A DNA stretch of 64,000 nt, from the NCBI GenBank assembly GCA_031378345.1, contig JANNDY010000006.1, positions 119,770 through 183,769 of the forward strand, given 5' to 3'. The position numbers were made by a program, and so were the translations under genes. Positions 44,675 to 53,272 of the stretch are shown piece by piece. Each line of letters opens with the position of its first letter. Position 1 is the first letter of the stretch. Origin of the DNA: Emticicia sp031378345 (GTDB taxonomy: Bacteria > Bacteroidota > Bacteroidia > Cytophagales > Spirosomataceae). A model generated the notes under the pieces. That model was not told the DNA's origin and made no database searches. It saw nothing but the letters and a program-made list of their open reading frames with translations.

Positions 44675-44699
44675 ATGTTATTCGAAATACTTTTAGATA

Positions 44700-45326
44700 T
44701 TACGCTTCCTTAGTTTCTTCTCCTTCGGTCGTTTCATCTTGTGCTGGTTCTTCAACTGCAGCAACTTCTTCAGCAATAACCTCAGCATCAACTGCCGCTA
44801 CTACTGGAGCAACGGCCACCTCTTCAACAACCTCTGCCGATGATTCATCAACAATAGCTGCCCCAGTGGAAACCTCAGCTGTTTCAGCAGCAACTTCAGC
44901 TTTCTTGCCACCACGACGGCTACGACGTGTCTTAGTAGATTTCTCTTCCGTTGGAGTCAATAATGCTTCGTTATAATCAACCAATTCAATCAAAGCACAT
45001 TCAGCGTTATCGCCAAAACGAGCTCCTAATTTGATGATACGAGTATAACCACCATTACGATTAGCAACTTTCTCAGCAATTTCACCAAACAAGGTTTTCA
45101 TTGCTTCTTTATCTTGCAAATGAGCAAAAACCGTTCTACGTGAGTGTGTGCTATCATTTTTCGATTTCGTAATCAAAGGCTCAACGAATTTACGCAATTC
45201 TTTTGCTTTCGCCAAAGTAGTTTCGATACGTTTGTACTGAATTAATGAAATCGCCATGTTTTGCAACATCGCCTCTCTGTGAGAATGAGTTCTCCCTAAA
45301 TGATTGATTTTATTTCCGTGTCTCAT
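44700..45326 (-). CDS. rplQ: 50S ribosomal protein L17 with long acidic tail
   Basis: 208 residues from the ATG at 45324-45326 (MRHGNKINHLGRTHSHREAM); the nine extra upstream residues are not conserved. The L17 core ends near residue 125 (GDNAECALIELVDYNEALLT). It is followed by a basic patch (KTRRSRRGGKK) and a ~70-residue Ala/Glu/Val-rich acidic tail, absent in E. coli L17. The tail is presumably disordered. It is the last gene of the operon, after rpoA with a 189-base gap that holds a period-7 inverted repeat. Confidence 0.95.
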   Translation of the reverse strand: MRHGNKINHLGRTHSHREAMLQNMAISLIQYKRIETTLAKAKELRKFVEPLITKSKNDSTHSRRTVFAHLQDKEAMKTLFGEIAEKVANRNGGYTRIIKLGARFGDNAECALIELVDYNEALLTPTEEKSTKTRRSRRGGKKAEVAAETAEVSTGAAIVDESSAEVVEEVAVAPVVAAVDAEVIAEEVAAVEEPAQDETTEGEETKEA

Positions 45327-45436
45327 TGTTATTTTTTCGTAAGTAACGGTCAAAAAAGCCTAACGCAGTCTTAGCATTTCCACCTATTACGATTATTAAT
45401 TAATTTACTCGATTACTGCGGTACGAATTAAAATTT

Positions 45437-45510
45437 TGAATGGTTAATGTTAAATGATAAATTTAAAAAAAAATCTAATTTAACATTCAACATTAACCAT
45501 TCAGCATTAT
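45437..45510. repeat. Period-7 inverted repeat between rpoA and rplQ
   Basis: GGTTAAT, GTTAAAT, GATAAAT on the left and AACATTC, AACATTA, ACCATTC, AGCATTA on the right. The halves pair across an A-rich centre. Confidence 0.8.
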
Positions 45511-45515
45511 ATTAC

Positions 45516-46505
45516 TCAATCTTCGTCTAACTTATATTTAATTACATCTAAGCCAAAATGTAAGCCTTTATCAGCAACTAATTGCTCCAATTCCGTCAAA
45601 GACTTCTTACCAAAGTTACGGAATTTCATCATATCAGCTACTTCAAGTCTTGCCAAATCGCCCAATGTACGAATATCAGCAGATTTCAAACAGTTGTAGG
45701 CACGAACCGACAAGTCAAGGTCTTGCAATGAAGTTTTCAATAACTTACGCATGTGTAAGAATTCTTCATCAACAATATTGTCTTCGTCGTCTTTCTTGGT
45801 ATCAAATACCATGTTTTCGTCCGTAAACTTCAAGAAGTGTTGAATCAAAATGTGAGCCGCTTCTTGCAAAGCTCTCTCAGGATGAATCGAACCATCTGTT
45901 TTGATTTCAAGCAAAAGTTTTTCGTAGTCAGTACGTTGCTCTACACGAGTATTTTCAATGCTATATCTCACATTTTTGATGGGAGTATAAATCGAATCTA
46001 CAGAGATAAAACCGATAGGCAAATCATTTTGTTTTTGCTCATCAGCGGCAACATAGCCACGTCCTTTATCAACAATGATTTCGATTTCAATCTCTTTTTG
46101 GTCGTCCAAACGGGCGATAACCAAATCAGGGTTCAAAATCTGAAAACTTTGTGTGAATTTACCGAGGTCCCCCGCAGTCAAAACACTTTGATTTTTAATT
46201 CTGACAGTAAATTTGTTATCTACATAATCAGAAACTTTTTTGAAACGAACCATTTTAAGATTCAAGATGATTTCTGTAACATCATCTACGACTCCATCAA
46301 TGCTCGAAAATTCGTGTAATACCCCCGGAAATCTTACAGAAGTAATAGCGTAGCCTTCCAAAGAAGACAACAAAATACGACGAAGTGCGTTTCCGATGGT
46401 CACACCATACCCTCTTTCGAGTGGTTTAAACTCGAAAAAGCCATGGAAGTCGTCAGCCTTTTCCATGACAACCTTGTCAGGCATTTGAAATGCTAATATT
46501 GACAT
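45516..46505 (-). CDS. rpoA: RNA polymerase alpha subunit
   Basis: 329 residues with the full N-terminal dimerisation domain (FEFKPLERGYGVTIGNALRR, LLSSLEGYAITSVRFPGV) and the C-terminal DNA- and activator-binding domain (LDLSVRAYNCLKSADIRTLG, FRNFGKKSLTELEQLVADKG). It scaffolds beta and beta' assembly in the core enzyme. It is encoded between rpsD and rplQ as usual. The 117-base gap from rpsD is A/T-rich and has no distinct signal. Confidence 0.98.
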   Translation of the reverse strand: MSILAFQMPDKVVMEKADDFHGFFEFKPLERGYGVTIGNALRRILLSSLEGYAITSVRFPGVLHEFSSIDGVVDDVTEIILNLKMVRFKKVSDYVDNKFTVRIKNQSVLTAGDLGKFTQSFQILNPDLVIARLDDQKEIEIEIIVDKGRGYVAADEQKQNDLPIGFISVDSIYTPIKNVRYSIENTRVEQRTDYEKLLLEIKTDGSIHPERALQEAAHILIQHFLKFTDENMVFDTKKDDEDNIVDEEFLHMRKLLKTSLQDLDLSVRAYNCLKSADIRTLGDLARLEVADMMKFRNFGKKSLTELEQLVADKGLHFGLDVIKYKLDED

Positions 46506-46622
46506 ACGTATGCAGTGTGTTTGTTTTCGTTAACTAAAAGGTGGTTAGCTACACCACCAATAAAAAAACGTAGCTGTGCCATTCTCGAATTTTTCGACAA
46601 TGGCACACCCACTTGACAAATA

Positions 46623-47228
46623 TTATTTGTTATATAATTCGACGATTGCCTGCTCGTTGAAGTTTTCTGGAATCTGGTCACGCTCTGGGTAGCTAATAAA
46701 TTTGCCAACCATTTCTTTACCATCCCATTCTAACCAGTTGTAACGTTTTGCATTATGAGCATTCAAGCTATCAGTAATTGCTACTAAAGCCTTTGATTTC
46801 TCACGAACACCTACAATTTGACCTGGTTTCAAAATCAAAGAAGCAACATTTAATACTGCTCCATCAACTGTGATGTGGCAATGTGTTACTAATTGACGAG
46901 CCGCACGACGTGTTGGAGCAATTCCCAAACGGAAAACAGTGTTGTCTAAGCGACCTTCACACATTTTCAAAAGGTTATCACCTGTACGTCCTTCTTTAAC
47001 TGATGCAATTTGGAAAAAACGTGCAAATTGACGCTCCAACATACCATAAGTATATTTTACCTTTTGCTTTTCAATTAATTGCTGACCATACTCTGATTTT
47101 TTACTTTTACGTCCCTTTCCATGTTGTCCGGGTGGGTACGCTTTTTTACTTAATGCCTTACTTGGACCCATTACTGGCTCTCCAAATCTTCTTGAAATCC
47201 TTACCTTTGGACCTGTGTATCTTGCCAT
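46623..47228 (-). CDS. rpsD: 30S ribosomal protein S4
   Basis: 201 residues, a primary 16S rRNA binder. MARYTGPKVRISRRFGEPVM and the S4 RNA-binding domain (EGRLDNTVFRLGIAPTRRAA, RQLVTHCHITVDGAVLN) are intact. The N-terminal zinc-type cysteines seen in some S4 proteins are missing, so this is the zinc-free form. It is preceded by the longest internal gap of the operon (47229-47480). Confidence 0.98.
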   Translation of the reverse strand: MARYTGPKVRISRRFGEPVMGPSKALSKKAYPPGQHGKGRKSKKSEYGQQLIEKQKVKYTYGMLERQFARFFQIASVKEGRTGDNLLKMCEGRLDNTVFRLGIAPTRRAARQLVTHCHITVDGAVLNVASLILKPGQIVGVREKSKALVAITDSLNAHNAKRYNWLEWDGKEMVGKFISYPERDQIPENFNEQAIVELYNK

Positions 47229-47480
47229 TTTTGCTTGTTTTTAAATGAAATAGAGATTGATTAGCCCCAATGTCCAAACTATCAATCGCTTCGATAAATT
47301 AATTTCTTAACTTATGAAACTACGGCGAACCGTTTCCTATTTCCAATCTCGTTGATAAACGAGAGACGTTTTGAATTATTATTTACTTATGACAACAAAA
47401 GAATGAAAACTAAAAACCTTGTATAAATAAGCAAAATGCTTGAATAAACTTAGTTTACAGTTTACATTCTCCTGAATTAT
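47229..47480 (-). other. 252-base gap between rpsK and rpsD
   Basis: No gene is seen. The gap holds a small stem CTCGTT-GAT-AACGAG (about 47347-47361) and a CGGCGAACCG palindrome. An RNA regulatory element for S4 is possible but unsupported by a known motif. It is otherwise A/T-rich. Confidence 0.4.
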
Positions 47481-47876
47481 CTAAACTCTTCTACGCTTCG
47501 GTGGGCGACATCCATTATGAGGAAGTGGCGTTACGTCAGTGATTGTTGTTACTTCGATACCTGAGTTTTGAATCGTACGGATGGCAGACTCACGTCCAGA
47601 ACCCGGTCCTTTTACAAAAACTTCAGCTTTACGCATACCAGCCTCGTGTGCTACTTGTGCAGCACTTTGAGCTGCCATTTGTGCAGCATAAGGTGTATTT
47701 TTCTTAGAACCTTTAAAACCCATTTTACCAGCCGAACCCCAAGAAATAACTTGACCTTGAGTATTTGTAATTGATATAATGATGTTATTGAAAGAAGCTC
47801 TGATGTGTACTTCACCTATTGGCTCTACTACAACTATTCTTTTTTTAGCTTTATCTTTTCTTTTCGCTTGTGCCAT
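47481..47876 (-). CDS. rpsK: 30S ribosomal protein S11
   Basis: 131 residues, on the platform of the small subunit near the E site. ASFNNIIISITNTQGQVISW, GMRKAEVFVKGPGSGRESAI and the ending TPLPHNGCRPPKRRRV are fully conserved. It is separated from rpsM by 122 bases containing a partial C-rich palindrome. Confidence 0.98.
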   Translation of the reverse strand: MAQAKRKDKAKKRIVVVEPIGEVHIRASFNNIIISITNTQGQVISWGSAGKMGFKGSKKNTPYAAQMAAQSAAQVAHEAGMRKAEVFVKGPGSGRESAIRTIQNSGIEVTTITDVTPLPHNGCRPPKRRRV

Positions 47877-47970
47877 TTTGACAAAACATTATTAAATGAT
47901 TGGCAGTACAGAAAAACCTGTACTCTGTTCGATTTTCTCCCCAAAATAGAAAATCCATATTTTTGCCTTT

Positions 47971-48001
47971 GTCCCCCTTTAGGGGTTAGGGGTTGGGGTT
48001 A
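47971..48001. repeat. C-rich palindrome element, partial copy, abutting the rpsM stop
   Basis: On the minus strand it reads TAACCCCAACCCCTAACCCC then TAAAGGGGGAC; the leading TAA is the rpsM stop codon. Only one half of the usual element is present. Confidence 0.75.
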
Positions 48002-48373
48002 CTTAGTAGCTTTTTTCTTGTTTGCTACTGTCTTACGCTTACCTTTACGGGTACGTGAGTTGTTTTTGGTACGTTGTCCACGAAGTGGTAGGCCTTTACG
48101 ATGACGAACGCCACGGTAACAACCAATGTCCATCAATCGCTTGATAGCCAACTGAACTTCTGAACGCAATTGACCTTCAACAGTCATTTCTTCCGTAATA
48201 ATACCACGAATGGCATTAGCTTCACCGTCATTCCAATCGCCAGCTTTTTTATCAAAACTGATATTAGCTTTTGTTAAAATCTTCTGTGACGCACTACGAC
48301 CGATGCCGTAGATGTACGTAAGGGCGATTTCGCCTCTTTTTTTGTCTGGGATATCAACACCTGCAATCCTCAT
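47999..48373 (-). CDS. rpsM: 30S ribosomal protein S13
   Basis: 124 residues, at the head of the small subunit contacting tRNA and L5. MRIAGVDIPDKKRGEIALTY, the helix-hairpin YGIGRSASQKIL and GCYRGVRHRKGLPLRGQRTK are conserved, with a basic C-terminus. It follows rpmJ after five bases. Confidence 0.98.
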   Translation of the reverse strand: MRIAGVDIPDKKRGEIALTYIYGIGRSASQKILTKANISFDKKAGDWNDGEANAIRGIITEEMTVEGQLRSEVQLAIKRLMDIGCYRGVRHRKGLPLRGQRTKNNSRTRKGKRKTVANKKKATK

Positions 48374-48378
48374 AGATA

Positions 48379-48495
48379 TTAGCCTTGTCTTTGTTTAAAC
48401 TTAGGATTCTTTTTGTTAATAACGTAAATCTTACCCTTTCTACGGATAACTTTACATTCAGCACTACGCTTCTTAACCGACGCTTTTACTTTCAT
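48379..48495 (-). CDS. rpmJ: 50S ribosomal protein L36, zinc-free form
   Basis: 38 residues read directly from the minus strand: MKVKASVKKRSAECKVIRRK then GKIYVINKKNPKFKQRQG. Of the canonical zinc ligands (Cys11, Cys14, Cys27, His33) only Cys14 remains (Ser11, Asn27, Phe33), so it is a C-minus form that does not need zinc. It is a small late-assembly protein of the large subunit. The position between infA and rpsM is the usual one. Confidence 0.95.
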   Translation of the reverse strand: MKVKASVKKRSAECKVIRRKGKIYVINKKNPKFKQRQG

Positions 48496-48508
48496 TTCAA
48501 ATTTAATT

Positions 48509-48577
48509 AATGAATGAGTGAATGAGCGAATGAGTGAATAATATTAAAAAATTAATCTCAGCTCATTCAGCATTATT
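48509..48577. repeat. Short tandem repeat (period 8) with inverted partner
   Basis: AATGAGTG, AATGAGCG, AATGAGTG, AATAAT, then TCAGCTCATTCAGCATT in the opposite sense, between infA and rpmJ. This tract has an 8-base unit, unlike the rest. Confidence 0.7.
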
Positions 48578-48791
48578 TATAACGATACGTAATTCTTGCT
48601 TTACTCAAATCATAAGGCGACATTTCTAACCTTACTTTGTCGCCTGGCAGAATACGGATATAATTCATTCGCATTTTACCTGAAATATGGGCAATTAATT
48701 CATGCTTATTCTCCAAACGAACACGAAACATTGCGTTAGAAAGAGCTTCGATGATAATGCCGTCAACTTCGATATTTGATTGTTTTGCCAT
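48573..48791 (-). CDS. infA: Translation initiation factor IF-1
   Basis: 72 residues from the ATG at 48789-48791 (MAKQSNIEVDGIIIEALSNA). An S1-like OB fold covers the whole protein, with FRVRLENKHELIAHISGKMR and DKVRLEMSPYDLSKARITYR conserved. It occupies the A site during initiation. It starts 52 bases after the map stop and precedes rpmJ. Confidence 0.97.
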   Translation of the reverse strand: MAKQSNIEVDGIIIEALSNAMFRVRLENKHELIAHISGKMRMNYIRILPGDKVRLEMSPYDLSKARITYRYK

Positions 48792-48843
48792 TAAATATTT
48801 TAATTGTGAGATTTGAAAACAAATAGTTTTCAAATTATATCAA

Positions 48844-49653
48844 CTATGCAATGAATAAATTTTTACTTCTTAAAACTTCTTCGATGTACTGAAAAGTAGT
48901 CAATAACTCTGCACTTCCTTTTCTTACAACTACTGTATGCTCATAATGAGCTGCTTGCTTTCTGTCTTCAGTGCGAATTGTCCAATTGTCATTTTCTTGA
49001 ACTACTCCTCTTCGTCCTAAAGTAATCATTGGCTCAATGGCAATTACCATTCCTTCTTGCAATTTTGGACCGTTTCCACGTTTTCCAAAATTTGGAACTT
49101 CAGGTGATTCATGAAGAAATCTTCCTACACCATGACCAACTAATTCTCTCACAACACCATATCTAAATTTTTCAGCATAACCTTGTACTGCAAAACTTAT
49201 ATCCCCTACTCTATTTCCTGTGCGGGCTTGTTCAATACCTTTGAAAAGTGATTCATAAGTATGTTTTAGTAATTCTAAAACCTCATTTTTAACTTCACCA
49301 ATAGTATATGTATAAGCACTATCGGCATGGTAATTATTTTTAAAAACACCACAATCAATAGAAACAATGTCGCCATCTTTCAAAACTCGATTACTTGGAA
49401 TTCCATGTACTACCACTTCATTGACAGAAATACAAAGGCTTGCTGGAAAATCATTATATCCTAAAAAAGAAGGATGTCCGCCATTATCTTTTATATAATC
49501 GTAAGCTACTTTGTCTAATGCTTTTGTTGTAACTCCAGCTTCAATTATTTTAGCAACTTCTGCATGAGCCTTACCTAAAATCTGTCCATTCTTCCGAATA
49601 ATTTCTAACTCTTCTTCTGATTTTAGATAAATTATTTTATCTTTTTTGCTCAT
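48844..49653 (-). CDS. map: Type I methionine aminopeptidase
   Basis: 269 residues. It removes initiator Met from nascent proteins using two divalent metals. The metal ligands are visible: Asp in DIVSIDCGVFKNNYHADSAY (two Asp), His in LVGHGVGRFLHESPEVPNFG, and Glu residues in AIEPMITLG and the C-terminal HYEHTVVV region. It follows secY after 12 bases, as is common in Bacteroidota. Confidence 0.96.
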   Translation of the reverse strand: MSKKDKIIYLKSEEELEIIRKNGQILGKAHAEVAKIIEAGVTTKALDKVAYDYIKDNGGHPSFLGYNDFPASLCISVNEVVVHGIPSNRVLKDGDIVSIDCGVFKNNYHADSAYTYTIGEVKNEVLELLKHTYESLFKGIEQARTGNRVGDISFAVQGYAEKFRYGVVRELVGHGVGRFLHESPEVPNFGKRGNGPKLQEGMVIAIEPMITLGRRGVVQENDNWTIRTEDRKQAAHYEHTVVVRKGSAELLTTFQYIEEVLRSKNLFIA

Positions 49654-49665
49654 GTTTAATTTGTG

Positions 49666-51000
49666 TTAGACTGGTATATTAGAAACAGTCTGACGACCTT
49701 GAATTCTACCTGATTCCATTAAACCTTCGTAACGTTTCATCAATAGATAACTTTCAATTTGTTGTAAAGTATCTAAAACAACCCCTACTAAGATTAACAA
49801 TGATGTTCCTCCGAAAAATGAAGCAAATCCTTGTGTCATTCCTAATAAACCTGCCAAAGCTGGCAAAATTGCTATCACTGCTAACAAGACACCACCCGGT
49901 AACGTTATTCTATCTAAAATATTTGCTACAAAATCTGATGTTGGTTGTCCTGGCTTAACACCCGGAATAAAACCTCCACCACGTTTCATATCATCAGCAA
50001 TTTGATTTGGATTAATCGAAATCGCTGTGTAAAAGAAAGTAAAACCAATAATCAAAATCGCATAAATAATACAATACTGCCATGAAGAGGGATTATTCAT
50101 AATAATCGCCCAACTTTGAAAAGTATCATTTTTTGTACTATCGGCTAAGTAAGTCAAAACTAAACCCGGAATAAACATCAATGCTTGTCCAAAAATGATT
50201 GGCATTACACCCGCAATATTTAATTTCAAAGGTAAATATTGACGCTGACCTGTAACTACCTTATTCCCAACGATTTGCTTGGCATATTGAACAGGAATTC
50301 GGCGAGTTGCTTGTGTGATTGCTACTGCAAACAAAACAACCATAAATAAAGCTACAATTTCAAGAACAAAGAATAAAATCTCACCATTTCCACCTCTTGC
50401 TTGTGCTTCACCAAAAATTGCACCTGGAAGTCTTGAAACAATACCAATCATAATCATCATTGATATACCATTTCCAACACCTTTTTCTGTCATTCTCTCA
50501 CCAAGCCACATACACATTACTGTTCCTGCTACAATTAGTAATACTGAGCTTATGTAGAACAGTCCTTGACTAATCATAATAGCATCTGTTGGAATCGTTG
50601 CTTGCACGTAAGTAAATGCTTGTGCTCCAGCAACTGCAATCGTAAGCCAACGTGTAATTTGATTCAATTTTCTACGTCCTGACTCACCTTCTTTTTGTAA
50701 TTTACTAAAATAAGGCAAAGCAAGTGTCAATAACTGAATGGCTATTGATGCTGAAATATAAGGCATGATACCCAATGCCATAATAGAGGCATTTTTGAAC
50801 GCTCCACCAACTAAGGTATTCAAAAGACCTAATAAGCCATTGCTTTCGGTAAGGTCTTTTAGTTTTGCCACATCAACTCCGGGTAAAACTACATGAGAGC
50901 CAATACGAAAAATAATAATAATCAAAATGGTTTGAAGAATACGTTTTCTTAATTCTTCAATAGACCAAATGTTTCGGAGTGTCGTAATGAATTTGTTCAT
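49666..51000 (-). CDS. secY: Protein translocase subunit SecY
   Basis: 444 residues with ten membrane spans forming the Sec channel. Characteristic stretches are LGIMPYISASIAIQLLTLAL, GNGISMMIMIGIVSRLPGAI and PFVRPG-like GGFIPGVKPGQPTSDFVANI. It lies between rplO (33 bases) and map. Length and topology are normal. Confidence 0.97.
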   Translation of the reverse strand: MNKFITTLRNIWSIEELRKRILQTILIIIIFRIGSHVVLPGVDVAKLKDLTESNGLLGLLNTLVGGAFKNASIMALGIMPYISASIAIQLLTLALPYFSKLQKEGESGRRKLNQITRWLTIAVAGAQAFTYVQATIPTDAIMISQGLFYISSVLLIVAGTVMCMWLGERMTEKGVGNGISMMIMIGIVSRLPGAIFGEAQARGGNGEILFFVLEIVALFMVVLFAVAITQATRRIPVQYAKQIVGNKVVTGQRQYLPLKLNIAGVMPIIFGQALMFIPGLVLTYLADSTKNDTFQSWAIIMNNPSSWQYCIIYAILIIGFTFFYTAISINPNQIADDMKRGGGFIPGVKPGQPTSDFVANILDRITLPGGVLLAVIAILPALAGLLGMTQGFASFFGGTSLLILVGVVLDTLQQIESYLLMKRYEGLMESGRIQGRQTVSNIPV

Positions 51001-51033
51001 TTCTTTAGGAAATACAAGCGTTTAGGTAAGAAA

Positions 51034-51900
51034 TTATTCAGCTTTACCTCCGTTGAGTTTGTCTTGCAATTCTTTCAACTCATCAAACTTACCATCACGT
51101 GCCAGTTCGGCTTGTGCTGCCCAAGTTGTTGGGTCGTGCATTGTATATCTTGAACCCGCAGCTTCAAGAATTTCTTTGACTTTCTCAGCTGGTGTTGCTG
51201 CTAAATCTGCAAAAGTAATAACTCCTGCGTTAATTAGCAAATCTGCAATTTTCGGACCAACACCTTCTATCAATTTCAAATCATCTCCTTCTGCTACTTT
51301 CTTTGCTTTTTTAGGCTTTGCTTCTACAAGTGCTTCCTCAACAATCGCTAAAACTTCTTCTATTGGAGAAACTACTTCTTCAACAATTGCTACAGTTTTC
51401 ACTTTAGTTACTGGATTTTTTACACCTTGTCCCGATGCATCTTTATTAAAAGTTGCATCAACTGTGGCAGTACCACCTACTTTTTCAATAGCAGCAATAG
51501 CAGTAGTTGAAAAACCATTCGCACGCAAATTAACTTTTGCAGTCAATTCTCCACGTCCTAAGATTTTAACTAAATCAGATTTTGAAGTAAGTCCGTTATT
51601 GTACAATACTCCTAAATCAATATTATGAATACCCGTTTTATCAAAAAGGGCTTGGATTGTATCTAAGTTAATCGCCTTGTATTCAACACGATTGATATTT
51701 TTGAAACCAAACTTAGGAACACGACGTTGTAATGGCATTTGACCACCTTCAAAACCACGTTTTTGGCTATATCCTGAGCGAGATTTTGCTCCTTTATGTC
51801 CACGTTTTGCAGTTCCACCACCGCCAGAACCATGTCCACGTCCTACTCTATCGTTTGCTTTTACTGACCCTTTCGCTGGTCTTAGTGACTCTAATTTCAT
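51034..51900 (-). CDS. rplO: 50S ribosomal protein L15 fused to a helix-hairpin-helix tail
   Basis: 288 residues, about twice the normal length. The L15 core occupies ~1-150 (MKLESLRPAKGSVKANDRVG, RGFEGGQMPLQRRVPKFGFK). A low-complexity linker rich in Val, Glu, Ala and Lys follows (~160-203). Residues ~206-285 carry a helix-hairpin-helix domain (DDLKLIEGVGPKIADLLINA, GVITFADLA) and the segment AAGSRYTMHDPTTWAAQAEL. A similar tail is known on L21 in some Bacteroidota. The fusion may add an RNA- or DNA-binding contact. No frame break is seen, so it is one protein. Confidence 0.93.
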   Translation of the reverse strand: MKLESLRPAKGSVKANDRVGRGHGSGGGGTAKRGHKGAKSRSGYSQKRGFEGGQMPLQRRVPKFGFKNINRVEYKAINLDTIQALFDKTGIHNIDLGVLYNNGLTSKSDLVKILGRGELTAKVNLRANGFSTTAIAAIEKVGGTATVDATFNKDASGQGVKNPVTKVKTVAIVEEVVSPIEEVLAIVEEALVEAKPKKAKKVAEGDDLKLIEGVGPKIADLLINAGVITFADLAATPAEKVKEILEAAGSRYTMHDPTTWAAQAELARDGKFDELKELQDKLNGGKAE

Positions 51901-51974
51901 CGAATTCGATTATTTTAATCGGTTATTAATACGCAATTCCGATTTTCGGAATCACTCGGCTATGCCTTTGGTTT

Positions 51975-52027
51975 TTCAATTATCAATTATCAAATATCAA
52001 TAAAATATTTATTGATATTTGATAAAT
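51975..52027. repeat. Period-7 inverted repeat between rpmD and rplO
   Basis: CAATTAT, CAATTAT, CAAATAT, CAATAAA, then ATATTTA, TTGATAT, TTGATAA. The two halves are near-perfect complements. Confidence 0.85.
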
Positions 52028-52071
52028 TCTAATAAAACTACCAGTTTTGAGAACAAAAAACTTTGAATGGC

Positions 52072-52251
52072 TTACGCTTCTTCGATAACTAACAAGTGTT
52101 TCACTGCGTTAATCATACCTTGCATTGCAGGGTTTAGTTCTTTTTCTACTGTACGATTTAGTTTTCCAAGTCCTAAAGCTGCAATAGTGCGTTTTTGAAC
52201 TTCTGGTCTGCCAATTGTACTTCTTACTTGAGTAATTTTTACTGTTGCCAT
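52072..52251 (-). CDS. rpmD: 50S ribosomal protein L30
   Basis: 59 residues read from the minus strand: MATVKITQVRSTIGRPEVQK, then RTIAALGLGKLNRTVEKELN and ending LLVIEEA. It is the complete L30 fold. It sits between rpsE and rplO in the usual order. Gaps on both sides (87 and 171 bases) carry period-7 repeats. Confidence 0.96.
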   Translation of the reverse strand: MATVKITQVRSTIGRPEVQKRTIAALGLGKLNRTVEKELNPAMQGMINAVKHLLVIEEA

Positions 52252-52263
52252 TTTATTATTTAT

Positions 52264-52334
52264 TCAAAGGTTCAAAATTCGATGTTTGATGCTCGATGTA
52301 AACATCGAACGCTGAAAACTGAACTTTGAACTAA
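52264..52334. repeat. Period-7 repeat between rpsE and rpmD
   Basis: TTCAAAA, TTCGATG, TTTGATG, CTCGATG, TAAACAT, CGAACGC, TGAAAAC, TGAACTT, TGAACTA. The register is kept for about ten units while the unit drifts. Confidence 0.8.
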
Positions 52335-52338
52335 TAAA

Positions 52339-52842
52339 TTATCCGTTAAATACTTTATTCATTTTCACACTACGCTGGAATGCAATTGTATGTGGTGCAC
52401 GCATTTGACTAAGTGCATCAATCGTTGCTTTAACTACGTTATGAGGATTTGATGAGCCTTTTGATTTTGCCAATACATTATGAATGCCGGCTGCTTCCAA
52501 AACTGCACGCATCGCACCACCTGCAATAATTCCTGTTCCAGGAGCTGCTGGTTTTACAAATACAAATCCACCTGAAAACTTACCGTGAATTTCGTGAGGT
52601 ACAGTATCATTGATAATTGGTACAGTAACTAAGTTTTTCTTAGCGTCTTCAATCGCTTTGGCTATTGCCTCAGTTACTTCAAGTGCTTTTCCTAAACCTT
52701 GTCCTACAACTCCTTTACCATCGCCGAGAACGACAATTGCAGAGAAACTAAAACGACGACCACCTTTTACTACTTTTGCTACACGATTAATGGCGACTAC
52801 TCTTTCTTTGAGTTCTGCCTCGTTTACTTTTGCTTTGTTCAT
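52339..52842 (-). CDS. rpsE: 30S ribosomal protein S5
   Basis: 167 residues. The N-terminal double-stranded RNA-binding half (ELKERVVAINRVAKVVKGGR, RFSFSAIVVLGDGKGVVGQG) and the C-terminal half (GIIAGGAMRAVLEAAGIHNV) are intact. It acts in decoding accuracy on the small subunit. It follows rplR after 18 bases. Confidence 0.98.
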   Translation of the reverse strand: MNKAKVNEAELKERVVAINRVAKVVKGGRRFSFSAIVVLGDGKGVVGQGLGKALEVTEAIAKAIEDAKKNLVTVPIINDTVPHEIHGKFSGGFVFVKPAAPGTGIIAGGAMRAVLEAAGIHNVLAKSKGSSNPHNVVKATIDALSQMRAPHTIAFQRSVKMNKVFNG

Positions 52843-52860
52843 TGATTCAGAATTTCAAGA

Positions 52861-53208
52861 TTAGAATTTTAAACCGCCTTCTCTGGCACCTTCGGCAACT
52901 GCCTTCACGTTACCATGATATAAATAACCGTTACGGTCAAATACACAAGCTAAAATGCCTTTTTCAGTAGCTTTTTCAGCTATTTTTTTGCCAACTTCCT
53001 TAGAGTTATCAACTTTCACACCTTTCAAACCCAACTCCGTAGTTGAAGTAGCAGCCAATGTAACACCCTTTGAATCATCAATTAATTGGGCGTAGATGGC
53101 AGTATTTGAACGGAATACCGACAAACGAGGTCTTTCAGTTGTACCTGATACCTTGCGACGGATACTCCACTTTATCTTTTGTCTTCTATCAGTTTTTACA
53201 CTTGACAT
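52861..53208 (-). CDS. rplR: 50S ribosomal protein L18
   Basis: 115 residues, a 5S rRNA binder. TTERPRLSVFRSNTAIYAQL, KKIAEKATEKGILACVFDRN and the ending YLYHGNVKAVAEGAREGGLK are conserved. It follows rplF after 64 bases. Confidence 0.98.
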   Translation of the reverse strand: MSSVKTDRRQKIKWSIRRKVSGTTERPRLSVFRSNTAIYAQLIDDSKGVTLAATSTTELGLKGVKVDNSKEVGKKIAEKATEKGILACVFDRNGYLYHGNVKAVAEGAREGGLKF

Positions 53209-53272
53209 TGTTTTTGCTATTTTGAGATTTTCAGAAATAATAAAATTATTTCTTTCGTCTTGTGTCTAATGA

